Shown: piece after piece, positions 32,985 to 44,887 of the stretch
How positions within the stretch are numbered: the first letter of the stretch is position 1
Layout: every line of letters starts with the position of its first letter
DNA from: Wyeomyia smithii
Taxonomy: Eukaryota > Arthropoda > Insecta > Diptera > Culicidae
NCBI RefSeq assembly: GCF_029784165.1
Contig: NC_073695.1
Location: forward strand, 235,925,744 to 235,989,743
DNA length: 64,000 bases
Direction of reading: 5' to 3'
Position numbers and translations under genes: made by a program
Notes under the pieces: model-generated
Databases searched by the model: none
What the model saw: the letters and a program-made list of their open reading frames with translations, nothing else
Told to the model about the DNA's origin: nothing

Positions 32985-34180
32985 TCGTGTAACCACCCCG
33001 GTAGGACCTCTGGTCGTATGCTGACAAGGAACGGGGGCTCCTTTCGGAAGCTAATTCGAGCGGCTGACCTCCATATTAGGATCGGCTCAAAACAGCGTCT
33101 GTTCTCCATGTTAGAAGCAGCTGAAAAACCGCATTGTTGATCAACCCAGAATTCTAAACACCAAAGCCTGCTGGTATTCGGAACTTGAAACAGCGGTACC
33201 ACGTTGGTCCTTACTCAAATCGGAATAAACGGCAAGGACCTTGGAAACGAATAGGAAATAACGATTGGACTCGGAACATGGGAGTCCGATCTCTCAACTT
33301 CATTGGAAGCACTCAAGTACTTGTTGACGAATTGAAGAGTCGCAAGTCCGACATTGTAGCGCTGCAGGAGGTGTGTTGGAAAGATGCTATGGCACGTCCG
33401 TTCTGGGATGGCAATACCATTATTCAGAGCTGCAGCAATACACATGAGCTTGGTACAGCCTTTATCGTGATGGGTGAGTTGTAGAAGCGGGTTGATACGA
33501 GCATTGCCCAACAACGCTCATTTTAAACTGGTAATTGAAAAATTCAGCGTGCACCAGCTGACCAACGAAAACGGTCTAAGACTCATCGAGTTCGCCGCCT
33601 CCATGAATATGACCGTACGTAGTACCATTTTCTAGTACAACCTTCCACATTGGTACACCTGGAGGTCACTAAATCAGAGAGAATCGTAAATCCGCTGTAC
33701 TGGTACTAATTATCCGTCAAATGCGATAGAACGTGGAGCGATATAAACAGAAGAGGACACAGCAGAACCAACTATTCCTATAGAGGAAGCGCCGCCAAGA
33801 AGAGAAGGAGTTCGTGGAACTAGAACAGCTGATTCACTTTCATGAAACGCGAAAGTTTTACCAGAAACTGAACGCATACTGCACAAGCTTTATGCTGTGA
33901 ACCGCAATATCCCGAGTTAAGGAAAAGAGTATTCTGGTGGATGATCATAAGGTGGCCGAAAAATTGAGACAGATCCTCCAACAGTGCCGTGAGTACAGTG
34001 TCCCTACGCACCATCCATTTATCAATTTCAAAGATCGACGAGACCGACTTTCTCGGAAAATTGATCCTACTGATTTAGGCTACGATGAATGGAAACCAGT
34101 GCTGTGTGAAGGTTTTGGGTGGATTATCCGGCCCATTCGTATCCCGCAGGGGTTTTTGGCAAGGTGATGGGCTCTCGTGG
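32985..34180 (+). pseudogene. RTE-clade LINE relic (5' part)
   Basis: A plus-strand relic of an RTE-type LINE. The 5' leader (GACCTCTGGTCGTATGCTGA, AAAACAGCGTCTGTTCTCC) resembles that of the RTE relic at 50 kb. The APE endonuclease follows: MGVRSLNFIGSTQVLVDELK, SDIVALQEVCWKDA, NTHELGTAFIVMGEL, then, after a gap, HQLTNENGLRLIEFAAS and WYTWRSLNQRES. Further right, LEQLIHFHETRKFYQKLNAY continues the inter-domain region. RT motifs are absent, so the 3' half is deleted. Many stops and frameshifts. Confidence 0.72.
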
Positions 34181-34183
34181 GTC

Positions 34184-34690
34184 AAGTTTCCCAAGAAGGT
34201 GCTGTGCCTGTGATATAATTGGCTCCGTAAAACATAAATTTGTATGTGCCGTGTTAAATAAATCTAGAGAAACATTTCAAAAGGTCCTATCTGCTTTGAT
34301 CGTTTTTTTGATCGATCAATTTCATTCAATCACCACAACTTATCAAACACCTTTTATGACACGTATTTTGGACAAGTTGATGGCGGAGGGATCGCTCTAG
34401 CCTTCTGAACGAAAACCACGCTTGAGAGAGCTACTAAAGTTAAACCGTTACCAAAATAAAAAGACGTTTCGGAAAAACGATGAAAGCAGATAGGACCTCT
34501 TAAAATGTTTATCTAGAAATGTTGTGAACGAAAAAAAGGTGCTGTGGCTGACAACCAGCGAGGTGGGCATGGCAAAGCCGCTTTTCTTTTGCTCCGGACT
34601 GGCCGTGAGTGGGTTAATTTAGTGTACGAAGTGTCTGCCGGAAGTTGCTTCGTTTATTAAGAAATACCATAAGGTGACAACCATAAATTA
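34184..34690 (+). pseudogene. D37E mariner fragment split by a MITE
   Basis: Two short pieces of a mariner transposase on the plus strand: KFPKKVL at about 34184-34206, and VLWLTTSEVGMAKPLFFCSG followed by CLPEVASFIKKYHKG at 34538-34675. Both match the copy at 10500-11462 (KFPKKVLLWLTVSEKGISKP). They are separated by a 330-bp insertion flanked by an 11-bp direct repeat. The catalytic residues are outside the retained part. Confidence 0.75.
34207..34536. mobile_element. MITE inside mariner fragment, 330 bp
   Basis: Insertion bounded by the direct repeat AAGGTGCTGTG (34196-34206 and 34537-34547), which is mariner coding sequence duplicated at the target. Inverted arms are visible inside (about 34255-34310 and 34465-34525), sharing AGGTCCTATCTGCTTT(C/G)ATCG. 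The duplication could be 8-11 bp, so a hAT or Mutator-like origin is possible. No coding content. Confidence 0.68.
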
Positions 34691-34849
34691 CGTAACGCAA
34701 AATCCCAATTTTTGGACGCTCACCCCCCAGCCTTCCACAGGAGGGGTCCCCCTAGTCATGGGCCAGACGTGAAGACTGACCGGAGACGTTTTTTTGCTCG
34801 TCACCTTCCAGTGAAGCGTTAAGTCATTTCAAAATTTAAAATTTTCTTA

Positions 34850-34946
34850 CCGCCGACTTCGAGTCACCACTTTGAATTTTCATAAGTACAAGACTCGGAA
34901 ATACTCATTGCGTTCCCTATGAAAATTCTATTTTATGTTTGCTTCC
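34850..34946. repeat. Half copy of the 47.9 kb foldback family
   Basis: This stretch (CCGACTTCGAGTCACCACTT ... TATTTTATGTTTGCTTCC) aligns along its whole length with 47876-47970. It therefore represents one arm and the loop of the foldback repeat at 47853-48041. The second arm is missing here. Confidence 0.6.
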
Positions 34947-35520
34947 AGCGGCGGATTAAGGCCTGCTCGTCAATCATTGCAGGGCGCCAAATGTGGGAGC
35001 GAAATGATTAAAAAAAACAAAATTCAAACCACAATAATAAGTTGAATGTTCGGCAATTTTAGTTGGCTATTTTTTCAGGATTGCTTATCGAGTCAATAAA
35101 AAACGCTTTCAATTGTCTAATATGTGCGAAATTGGAGCATTGGAAATTGGAATTGGAAAGTTGCGTCCGGATTCTGGTCCAGTTTGGTCGAGAATCGGAA
35201 CAAGCTCGTTCCGATCTGTTTTAAATCCCGTGCGATTGGCTCCGCCCAAAGTCTGATAACGAGAATTGTCAATATTTTCGAGCAAGCGTTATTTTAATGA
35301 AATTAAATCATCAAGTCTATTATGCATGTTAGAAACAGTTTGATTGAATTAAAACCTTTCAAAACGAGTTTTGTTGTGAAATTTTACTTGACTTCTTAAA
35401 GTGTTGTTTTTGTCAAATTTAGAGTGACACGTTGTTTCTCAACCACTAAATATGTACTTTTGATTTCTTTTGAAACATTGATTATAAAGCAAATGAAAAT
35501 TGTTTTTTTTTTGTTTAATA

Positions 35521-35880
35521 CAGGTCGGACTCGATTATCCGGAATGTTAAAAAAAAATCATTCCGGATAATCGAAAAACAGAAAAAAACTCGAATTTGCG
35601 ATTAACGAACATAAAATAAATATTTTCTTTTTTTTATTATAATTTTTTTATAATAGAAAAAAATAGATATTTCTAAGGCGGAAAGGAGTAAAATCTTGAG
35701 GAGCAAATAAAAAAAATACACAACACTGATTATTTTCACTTAATTCGAACATGTCCCAAACATGCCAGAAGTGACATAAATGGTAACCAATATTCCAAAG
35801 GGGATGGTAAAGGTAAGATTTCGAAATAAAAATTAAAAACGAACAAAAAAAAATAAGACTGAATAACCGAGTCCGACCTG
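35521..35880. mobile_element. TA-flanked MITE, 360 bp (pogo/mariner-like ends)
   Basis: Begins CAGGTCGGACTCGATTATCC and ends GAATAACCGAGTCCGACCTG, with TA on both sides (35519-35520, 35881-35882). CAG-starting TIRs with a TA TSD are typical of pogo/Tigger and other Tc1/mariner relatives. A second ATTCCGGATAATCG lies about 20 bp inside the left end, forming a small hairpin. AT-rich, non-coding interior. Confidence 0.82.
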
Positions 35881-35882
35881 TA

Positions 35883-36299
35883 GTTAGCTGCGAAAAATAA
35901 ATATATTTATTCATTGGAAAATTTATAGAGTGCATTTACTAAAATCAGTGCACTTTGTAGAAATGAAAACTTGCAAAAATCGTTGCAAATTTGCCAAATA
36001 TGTTCCTTTTCAGAATAAATACCATGTCAATAATTAATTGAATCTACTATTTTTTGCTCTCACGTAGTTGATGAGGAGTCATGATTTTTAAAACGGATGA
36101 TCTCCTTTTTTTTTGTTCATCTATAATTTATTTGACACGGCACAAATACAATTCAATGTTTAACGGCGCCAATTATATCTGGTAGCTTACTTTCTAAAGT
36201 ATCTTAATAACTAAAAGCAAATTTTTTATCCTCGCTGCCGACTACGAGCTGAAACTAAATGTAACTTCAGGCTATAATATTTTGCATCAAAAGCACTGG
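35883..36299. other. Non-coding, no gene recognised
   Basis: AT-rich with no supported ORF or repeat boundary. Confidence 0.5.
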
Positions 36300-38480
36300 T
36301 TTACTGTATGATGGTTTTCATTGCCATAGGTAAGCACATGTTCCGCTGCTGGGCCAAGATATTACGGACTGGCATATTGGGTTGTCTCCCTCGGGCCTTG
36401 AGAGTATCGTGCGGGTCTGATTGCTGTTTCCGGATCCGGGGTCTTTACGTGTTCTTGTCGTTAGGCTGGATGCAGGCGGAAGGGGGTAGGACTAAACTGG
36501 GGCGTGGATGGATTTCAGGGAAACGTATATAGGGGACATGTTGGATAGGTCACGGCTCGCCAAGACATCACGAACAGGAACAGCCGACTGCCTACCTTCG
36601 GCCTGCAGGGAAGCTATTAATTTAGACCTGGCGTCACGGTGTACAGGGCATGACCAAACAACGTGCTCTATGTCGTGATAACCTTCACCACAGGCACAGA
36701 CACCACGGAGATGCGCGTCAAATCTATAGTGATTGGACATAAGCCGGGACATCACGCAAATGAAATCCCGAACTACATCCAACCCCTTGAACCACGGGTT
36801 CGTCGACACCTTGGGGATTATGGAATGTAACCACCTTCCCAGTTCCCCTCTGGTCCAAGCATTTTGCCAACTGATGATCGTATTCTGACGTACAAATAAG
36901 AAAAATTCATTAAAGGCAATTGGTCTTTCATAAATTCCACCGTTTGTTGCGCCCACCTTAGCCAAAGAGTCCGCTTTCTCATTGCCCGGTATCGAGCAGT
37001 GAGAAGGGACCCACGCTAAGGTAATCTGATACGATTTTTCGGATAAAGCACTCAGATGTTCCCGTATTTTCCCCAGGAAATACGGAGAGTGCTTAACATC
37101 TTTCATCGATCGGAGAGCCTCAATGGAACTGAGACTGTCCGTAAAGATGAAATAATGGTCCGTGGGCATTTTTTCGATAATCCCTAGGGTGTACCGAATT
37201 GCAGCCACGTAAACGGAAGCAGGATTATCAAGCTTATGGGAGACGGTTAAATTGTTATTGAAAATACCGAAGCCAGTGGACCCATTAAGAAGTGATCCAC
37301 CAGTGTAGAACATATTGTCGCAGTTGATGTTTCGATATTTATTGGAAAAAGTTTTGGGGATCTGCTGCACGCGTAAATGATCCGGGATTCCACGAGTTTC
37401 TTCTATCATGGATGTATCGAAAAACACAGTAGAATCAGAAGTATTTGATAAGTCGACACGATTTGGAATATTCGAAGAAGGGTTAATATTTTGGGACATG
37501 TGACTGAAATACAATGTCATAAAACGGGTTTGAGAATTAAGTTCGATTAACCTTTCAAAATTTTCAATCACAGGACGGTTCAAGACCTCACATTTGATAA
37601 GAATGCGAGAAGACAGGCTCCAGAAGCGGTTTTTCAATGGTAGTACTCCAGCTAAGACCTCCAAACTCATCGTATGGGTCGACTGCATGCAACCCAAGGC
37701 GATACGCAAACAACGATATTATATTCGCTCCAGTTTGATCAAATGTGTGTTTGCTGCGGAGCGGAAGCAGAAACACCCGTACTCAATGACAGACAATATC
37801 GTTGTTTGGTAAAGCCTTATAAGGTCTCCTGGGTGGGCTGCCCACCATTGTCCGGTTATTGTACGAAGAAAATTCACTCTTTGTTGACATTTTTTCATCA
37901 GATACCTAACGTGACTACCCTAGGTGCCTTTAGAGTCGAACCAGACACCAAGATATTTGTGTACCAAAACCTGAGAAATCGTTTTACCCATTAATTGTGT
38001 TTGAAGCTGAGCAGGTTCATGCTTCCTAGAAAAAACTACTATCTCAGTCTTCTCCGGAGAGAATTCGATACCTAGCTGTAAAGCCCAAGCAGACAAATTG
38101 TCCAAGGTATCTTGCAATGATCCTTGCAAATCGGCAGCTTTGGCTCCTGTAACAGAGATAACACTGTCGTCTGCAAGTTGTCTTATCGTGCATGAATTTG
38201 CCAGACATTCGTCGATGTCATTTACATAAAAGTTGTAAAGAAGGGGCTTAAACATGAGCCCTGGGGAAGACCCATGTAGCTAATGCGAAAAGTTGCCAAA
38301 TCGCCGTGCGTAAAATGCATGTGCTTTTCGGACAGCAAATTGTGCAAAAAATTGTTCAAAATTGGAGAAAATCCTTGTCGGTGAAGTTTACCCGAAAGAA
38401 TGTCAATAGAAACGGAATCAAAAGCCCCCTTAATGTCCAAGAACGCAGACGAACTAGTGTCATACAAATGAGTCATCTCT
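36300..38480 (-). pseudogene. RNase H-bearing LINE relic (I/LOA-type)
   Basis: Minus-strand LINE relic missing ORF1, the endonuclease and half of RT. RT pieces: SSAFLDIKGAFDSVSIDILS, YMGLPQGSCLSPF, then after a frameshift IRQLADDSVISVTGAKAADL (LADD where FADD/YADD is expected). A linker region follows (LRIALGCMQSTHTMSLEVLA). An RNase H domain is in the long open frame 37709-36492: MFYTGGSLLNGSTGFGIF, FIFTDSLSSIEALRSMK and AWVPSHCSIPGNEKADSLAK. A zinc-finger-like tail ends it (CACGEGYHDIEHVVWSC). GC-rich 3' sequence extends to about 36300. RNase H restricts it to I, LOA or R1-like groups; the finer call is open. Confidence 0.8.
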
Positions 38481-38737
38481 CAAACTTACAAATAACAAAC
38501 TTCATAACAATTTGATATGCTGTTGAAAAGTTTTAGAAAGAAAAGAAATTCAAAGACTATTCAACACTTTACCTGCTTCGATCAATATATATGGCCTCAA
38601 CATGATTTAAATGTGGTATCGTACTATCTGAACGTTCCCGGCATCGCTCGTGATTAAATTGTTCGAAATTAAGAGTCATTGCTTTTATTTCGCTATTTCT
38701 TAAGTACTAACATTACGTCGAATTTCAAATTTTATAC
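38481..38737. other. Non-coding, no gene recognised
   Basis: Between the LINE relic and the 26-bp direct repeat. Nothing supported. Confidence 0.45.
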
Positions 38738-40079
38738 TTCTATTACAACATCATTATTTTAGAGCATGAGCATGAGCATGAGCATGAGCATGATTGACCG
38801 CCCGCGGTTGCTACTCCGTTATTGCCAGATCAGCAGTAATTACACAGAGAACCAATAGATGATGCTTGGGACCAACATTCATCCTCAATGTGTAAAAACT
38901 GGTGACCTTAATATATTTATCAGGCAATACCAGCGCCGGCCGCATCCGAATGCAGGTCAAAGAAGGAGTTTGTATAGGAAAATGTTGACGTGATACTCGC
39001 TTTATGGAAGCCGAGAACACCTCTGCACTTCCACGAGAAATCACTGGGATGTTGGAGAAAGGGCAAGGTATACAGCAGGGTTCGTTTTGGTGAACGATGC
39101 GCTGATTTCGAGCGTCGGGTTCTTTACAACAAGTGTCGCGCCATTGAGTTCATTACATCCGCCACGATATTCATAATGCGAGTCGAACTTATTCAGTTTG
39201 AAAATGTAACACCGCAACAATAAATCGTACGCAAGGATACTGGATCTTTGACCGAATCGAGACAACTTCAAATGATCGGATATCTCCTCGTAAGGTGATC
39301 CTCTTTATACCGAAAGCTATTGCGCGTTGTTGATCTATCTAAAAATAGGTCACTTGAAATGTATAAACACGGAGTCTCTCTAGGTTCGGTCAACCGGATA
39401 TTTTCTATATAACAGATCGACTAACGACGTCTCTCGTATTCACTTCGTCTGCTCTAAAAAAACGATCCGCGAAAAAAACACCTGAAAAACGGAATATAAA
39501 AATGATGCGCGCTTATTACGGAAACGAACCATGAGTATCTTTCTTGCCAAACACCGCGATCCTCTGCGTACGACGCGCGTGAAGTAGCTTTTACCACTTG
39601 TAGCAACCAGCTATTTGTTAATCTCGAGTACACGTTGGCCGCGATTCTTTGGAAGGTATACATCGCGTTTTCGTTAGTCACGATATTTATCGACCGAACG
39701 AAATCTTCGGTGAGACATGAACAAGCATCTGGGTAAACTCCGCGAAATCTCTTAATTTCGAAAACGATCATATGAGCAAAACTCTCCCGAACCGGAAGCG
39801 CGGTTTACACCGAAGCATTACGCACGACCGCTATTTTTCCTTCTACCGACGCAGACGCTCGGGGATACGACATTTCGATGTGAATGTTACCTATTAAATA
39901 GAAAAATTGGCAAAGTTTCATGCATACAAAGCCTTAATAATTTAAAAACGAAGTTATCCATTTTGACCAATATATAGTCTCAAGTTTATTAACAAAATGC
40001 CGAACCAGTCATAATTGGAACGTATTATATAAAACATCTGCCCAAAAGCTATAAAAATCGAAAAAGTGAAGCATAAGAT

Positions 40080-40253
40080 TTTGGCTATCATTACTGCACC
40101 ATAGTCCTCAAAATCGAACGTATTTTTTTGTTGTTGATAAACTGTACTTTCAGAAAAATACCCCTTTGATGCAATGAAAATGATGCTATGCGCTTAAAAA
40201 TAGATTCAAACTTCCCTCATTTTTCTCGACCAAAAAGGTATATAACCCCTTAA
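40080..40253. repeat. Second end copy of the TTAA element family
   Basis: The reverse complement of 40080-40249 matches 31230-31400 closely, starting GGGGTTATATACCTTTTTGG, and abuts TTAA at 40250-40253. The opposite end of this copy was not found, so it is either truncated or a different subfamily sharing a long terminal sequence. Confidence 0.7.
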
Positions 40254-40839
40254 GTCATGAGAATCTGGGTCGCGGCTTTAAGTTATATGCAACATAGGAA
40301 AATCGGAAAAAGCAAAGCCTTGGTGCCACATTTCGACTCGGAACCCGACCCTCCTGAACGGGCACATCGCAAGTGAAACGGTGTGAAACTGAATTGTAAA
40401 ACAGTTCACGTTTGTATATGACTTCCTCAATAGGACTACCATGGACGACTGCTGACCCCGTTTGGACAGGTAGCGGCTAGCATTAACGTAATATGCACAG
40501 TTTTGGCAAAGCCGTTGACACGTCACTTTCAACTTTTAATTTGCTATAGAAGGACTTCACGCAAACTCGTCTATGGAGTTGGCAACGCCCTCCCAAATTT
40601 TAGTGAAAGTTTGTGAGTTTGGAGACGACGATAAGAAATATTTGATTTAAAAAACTTTGGTCTTAAAATCAAATGAAAAAAAAATTATTTTAGGTAATGG
40701 AGTTTTTACATGAATGAAAAATTTGACTTTGAAAAATCTTAGGTGTTTTTTCAAGAATTCTAAGAATATGGCTTTTATTGAATTATTTTCATACGAAAAT
40801 TTAAGAGTTAATGAGCATGAAAAAACTAACCGACGACGA

Positions 40840-40938
40840 CGGGTCTCGAACCCAGACGGGCCGCGAACCCTAGAGCTTTTTAGCTTTCGAATGAGGGGAG
40901 TTAACGGTACGATCTACCCTCTCTACCACCGGGTGATG
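40840..40938 (-). repeat. tRNA-like promoter, SINE head candidate
   Basis: The minus strand reads CCCGGTGGTAGAGAGGGTAG (A-box-like, 40914-40928) and GGTTCGAGACC (a perfect B-box word, 40842-40852). Box spacing is about 60 bp, longer than a plain tRNA, and no acceptor stem can be paired. It is therefore better explained as a tRNA-derived SINE head than as a tRNA gene. It sits exactly inside the right copy of the 26-bp direct repeat. Confidence 0.45.
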
Positions 40939-40964
40939 TTCTATTACAACATCATTATTTTAGA

Positions 40965-41972
40965 ACCCAAAAAGTGGATAAACATTTATTGGATTTAAGC
41001 ATTCATGTAAATCTATTTTTACAAATAATAAGTTTGAATGAGAAAGGCTGAGTCTGACCGCTAGGTGGATTAATTTAGGTTTTTATTTCTAAAAAACATT
41101 ACAAATTGACACAAACAGAAATAGAGAAAATAATTGAACAGAATTTTGTAATTTAAGTAATTTAATTTGAGTAATTTAAGATGTTTGATTTTTGAAACAG
41201 TGTAAAAAAAAATAAGTTTGTACAAGACAATCTAACTCATCACTTGAAATCGATTTCTAACAAAGAATTTTTTTATTTTAGATCAAATAGACGGTAACAC
41301 ATTAATTAATAGTCAAATTCGCAAGTTGAGCATGAATCGAAACAGTGTTCAGGGTTATTCCTACCTGTCGTCTTCCCCTCAACGCAGCAGAGAACTCTCT
41401 CATTGGCAACCATCCTTGCACTGTTTTGTAAGCACGAACCGATTTTTATAACTTTTTTACGCCGAATTAACCACTTCGTGATCGCAATATAACTTCAACG
41501 TTCAGTGCCAAACAGTCAGCGTGGCAATCAAACATTAACCACGGCACGCGACTATAACTTATTCGCGTTGCGGTAGGGAACGTTCGCGACAGGACATCCG
41601 ACCACCAGCACAATTCTGATAACAGTGAGTAGTCAAACGGGCTGAAAGACGAACCAATCGAAGAGGGGCGCGCACGTCTTCCGAGACTCCAACCGAATGT
41701 CAACTTCCAAATGGGGCTGGCGTGGAGCAATCATTGAACTAAACGTCTAGCATAACCCGTTCACCTACGACACTGACTGTATGTATGATGACTCGATGTC
41801 CTGGAGCAGCAAGCAGGTAAACGCCTCTGGCGAAGCTCCACGTCAGCGTCCGATTGCGTGAGAACTTACGGAAGGGCGGGCGGCCGTTTTGCCGTGTGGT
41901 CATCGTGCACAGTGGGAGCGAGAAAGGACCAGGAATGTCCTGCTATTTTTGCAGTCACGCGTTAGTGATTCG
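40965..41972. other. Non-coding, no gene recognised
   Basis: Unassigned sequence up to the target site of the Jockey element. The 87-codon frame at 41730-41467 has no recognisable motif. Confidence 0.5.
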
Positions 41973-41987
41973 GTTTGATGTGGAGGT
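41973..41987. repeat. Jockey target-site duplication, 3' copy
   Basis: GTTTGATGTGGAGGT, repeated exactly at 46397-46411 on the other side of the LINE. The last T may belong to the poly-A tail (read as T here). Confidence 0.9.
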
Positions 41988-42226
41988 TTTTTTTTTTTTT
42001 AATAAAGGGGGGGATTTGTTAGTAGCTTAAGTATTTATAATAAATATTAGTAAATAATGAGTATGTGTGTCCAATCACAAATGGTGACTTCTCAACACTG
42101 TTGGAAATTTGTAATTTTAATTGTTAGGATTTGTTTGCTTTCGCAATTAGGACTTATCATTCGTAGGGATTTAAACCTACTTGTCAGAAAAGGGGAAGTA
42201 AACTTACAACTAACTTAATTGCTAAC

Positions 42227-44887
42227 TTATTGGCTATAAAGAGAGCTAATCGTAGCAATTGAGGATTGCAACGATTTTTGTCGAAAATTGTTAATAATTT
42301 TATTTGACATATCTTCTAATGGTTCAACACCAGTAAGTCTATGTAATTCGAGTGTACCAAACCAAGGAGGACGCTTCAAGATCATTTTCAGAATTTTATT
42401 CTGAATCCTTTGAAGCGTTTTCTTCCTTGTTGAACAGCAACTTGACCAGATCGGTACAGCATAAAGCATTGCTGGTCTAAAAATTTGTTTGTAAATCAAA
42501 AGTTTGTTCTTTAAACAAAGTTTAGAATTCCTGTTAATGAGAGGATATAAACATCTCGTATATTTGATGCACTTGGCTTGTATACTCTCAATGTGCTCTT
42601 TGAAAATAAGTTTTTTATCATAAATTAGTCCCAAGTACTTAACCTTGTCGGACCAACTTAAAATAACCCCATTCATCTTGACAACGTGATTATTGTTTGG
42701 CTTGAGGAAAGAAGCCCTAGGCTTATGCGGAAAAATTATCATTTGAGTTTTAGAAGCATTGGGAGAGATTTTCCACTTTTGCAAGTAGGAAGAAAAAATA
42801 TCTAAACTTTTCTGCAATCGACTGCATATGACACGAAGACTTTTTCCTTTTACGGAAATGCTTGTGTCATCGCAGAACAATGACTTTGTGCATCCTGGAG
42901 GCAAATCAGGAAGATCTGAAGTGAATATGTTGTACAGGACTGGACCCAAGACTGAACCTTGAGGTACACCTGCTCTGACAGGAAATCTATCAGATTTTGA
43001 ATTCTGATAGACAACCTGCAGAGTTCGATCAGTAAGATAATTTTTCAAAATTTTGATTAGGAAAATTGGAAAATTAAAAGTTTGCAATTTCGCAATCAAA
43101 CCTTTATGCCAAACACTGTCGAATGCTTTTTCTATGTCTAAAAGAGCAGCTCCAGTGGAATAACCTTCAGATTTGTTAGCTCGTATCATATTAGTAACTC
43201 TGAGCAATTGATGAGTTGTGGAATGCCCATGGCGAAATCCAAACTGTTCATTTGCAAAAATTGAATTTTCGTTGATGTGTGACATCATTCTGTTAAGAAT
43301 AATTCTCTCAAACAGTTTACTTATTGAAGAAAGCAAACTGATTGGTCGATAACTTGAAACTTCAGCTGGGTTCTTATCCGGTTTTAAAATGGGAGTGATT
43401 TTTGCATTTTTCCATAATTTGGGAAAATATGCAATTTTGAAGCAACAATTGAAAATTTTTACTAAAAATTCCATTGTGCTCTCAGGGAGATGTTTGATTA
43501 GTATATTAAAGATTCCATCGTCACCAGGTGCTTTCATATTTTTGAAATTTTTAATAATTGATTTAATCTCATTCAAGTTAGTTTCAATTATTTCTGCAGG
43601 TAAAAAATTCTGGGAAGAAATTAAATCAAATTGACGTGTGACTTCATTTTCAATTGGACTCACAAAATTCTAATTTGAGTTATGAACACTCTCAAACTGC
43701 TGAGCAAGTCTTTGAGCCTTTTGTTCATTGGATACAAGAAAACGTTCACCATCTTTTAAAACTGGAATAGGCTTTGAAGGTTTCTTAAGAATCTTCGACA
43801 GCTTCCAAAATGGTTTTGAATATGGTTTCAATTTTTCAACTTTAGTCTCAAAATTTTGATTTCTCAGAAGAGTAAATCTATGTTTAATCTCTTTCTGTAA
43901 ATCTTTATAAATAGTTTTAAAAACAGGGTCACGAGAACGTTGATATTGACGTCTGCGGACATTTTTCAAACGAATTAGAAGTTGAAGATTTTCGTCAATT
44001 ATTGGTGAATCAAATTTCACTTGAGCCTTTGGAACAGAATAATTCCTGGCATCAACAATTGCACATTTTAATGCGTCCAAAGCGGAATCAATATTCACTT
44101 CGTTTTGCAGATCAAGCTCATTATTGAAATTTCTCTCAATATGAGTTTTGTATCTTTCCCAATTAGCCTTGTTATAATTAAAAACAGAGCTCATAGGGTT
44201 TAAAACTGATTCATGTGATAAAGAAAAAGTTATTGGAAGATGATCAGAATCAAAGTCAGCATGTGTGATCAAATCACTACATACATGACTTTGATCTGTA
44301 AGCACCAAATCAATTGTTGAAGGGTTTCTTACAGAAGAAAAGCATGTAGGACTATTCGGAGACAAAATAGAATAGTATCCTGAAGAACAATCGTTGAATA
44401 AAATTTTGCCATTGGAATTACTTTGAGAATTATTCCATGAACGATGTTTAGCGTTAAAATCGCCGATTATGAAAAATTTCGAACGATTTCTGGTGAGTTT
44501 TTGTAAATCACCTTTAAAATAATTTTTGAGCTCGCGTGTGCATTGAAATGGTAAATATGCTGCGGCAATAAATAAAATCCCAAGTTCAGTTTGAACTTCA
44601 ATTCCCAAAGTTTCAATAACTTTCGTCTCAAGATGGGGAAGAGCACGATGTTTGATTCGGCGATGAATAACAATTGCAACTCCACCGCCGGAACCCTGAA
44701 TCCTATCATATCTATGAACCACGTAATTGGGATCATATTTTAATTTTATGTTAGGTTTCAAAAATGTTTCAGTAATAATTGCAATATGCACATTATTTAC
44801 TGTTAAAAAGTTAAAAAGCTCATTCTCATTGGCCTTCAATGAGCGAGCATTCCAATTTAATATTTTAATTGTTTTATTTAAAATCAT
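42227..44887 (-). pseudogene. Jockey ORF2 (EN-RT), single nonsense codon
   Basis: 887-codon frame starting at ATG 44887 (MILNKTIKILNWNARSLKAN). Endonuclease motifs: ETFLKPN, GGGVAIVIHR, FIIGDFNAKHRSW, TIDLVLTD and DSDHLPITFS. RT motifs: APGDDGIFN, YRPISLLSSISKLFERIILN, EQFGFRHGHSTTHQL, LLDIEKAFDSVWHK, AGVPQGSVLGPVLY and the catalytic LFCDDTSI (FCDD where FADD or YADD is commoner). The frame is interrupted once, by a TAG at about 43669-43667, between HNSN and NFVSPIENEV; both halves are otherwise in the same frame and open. No RNase H, as expected for Jockey. Stop at 42227. Confidence 0.9.

Larger units (their letters stand above)
38738..40964 (-). mobile_element. Composite between 26-bp direct repeats
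   Basis: An exact 26-bp word lies at 38738-38763 and again at 40939-40964. It begins TTCTATTACAAC and ends ATTATTTTAGA. The 2175 bp between start with (GAGCAT)5 at 38762-38791 and end with a minus-strand tRNA-like A box and B box (40928-40842). Read on the minus strand this is the order of a SINE or LINE insertion: Pol III-like head, body, hexamer tail (ATGCTC)n, long TSD. The interior also contains an inverted copy of the TTAA-element end (40080-40249), so later insertions may have enlarged it. No convincing ORF. Confidence 0.55.

Noticed and set aside
34946..34975. CAGCGGCGGATTAAGG as the left end of another hAT element
   Set aside because: No matching inverse end or 8-bp duplication was found to the right.
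40840..40938. Genuine tRNA gene on the minus strand
   Set aside because: A and B boxes are about 60 bp apart and no acceptor or D stem can be paired; treated as a SINE-like head.
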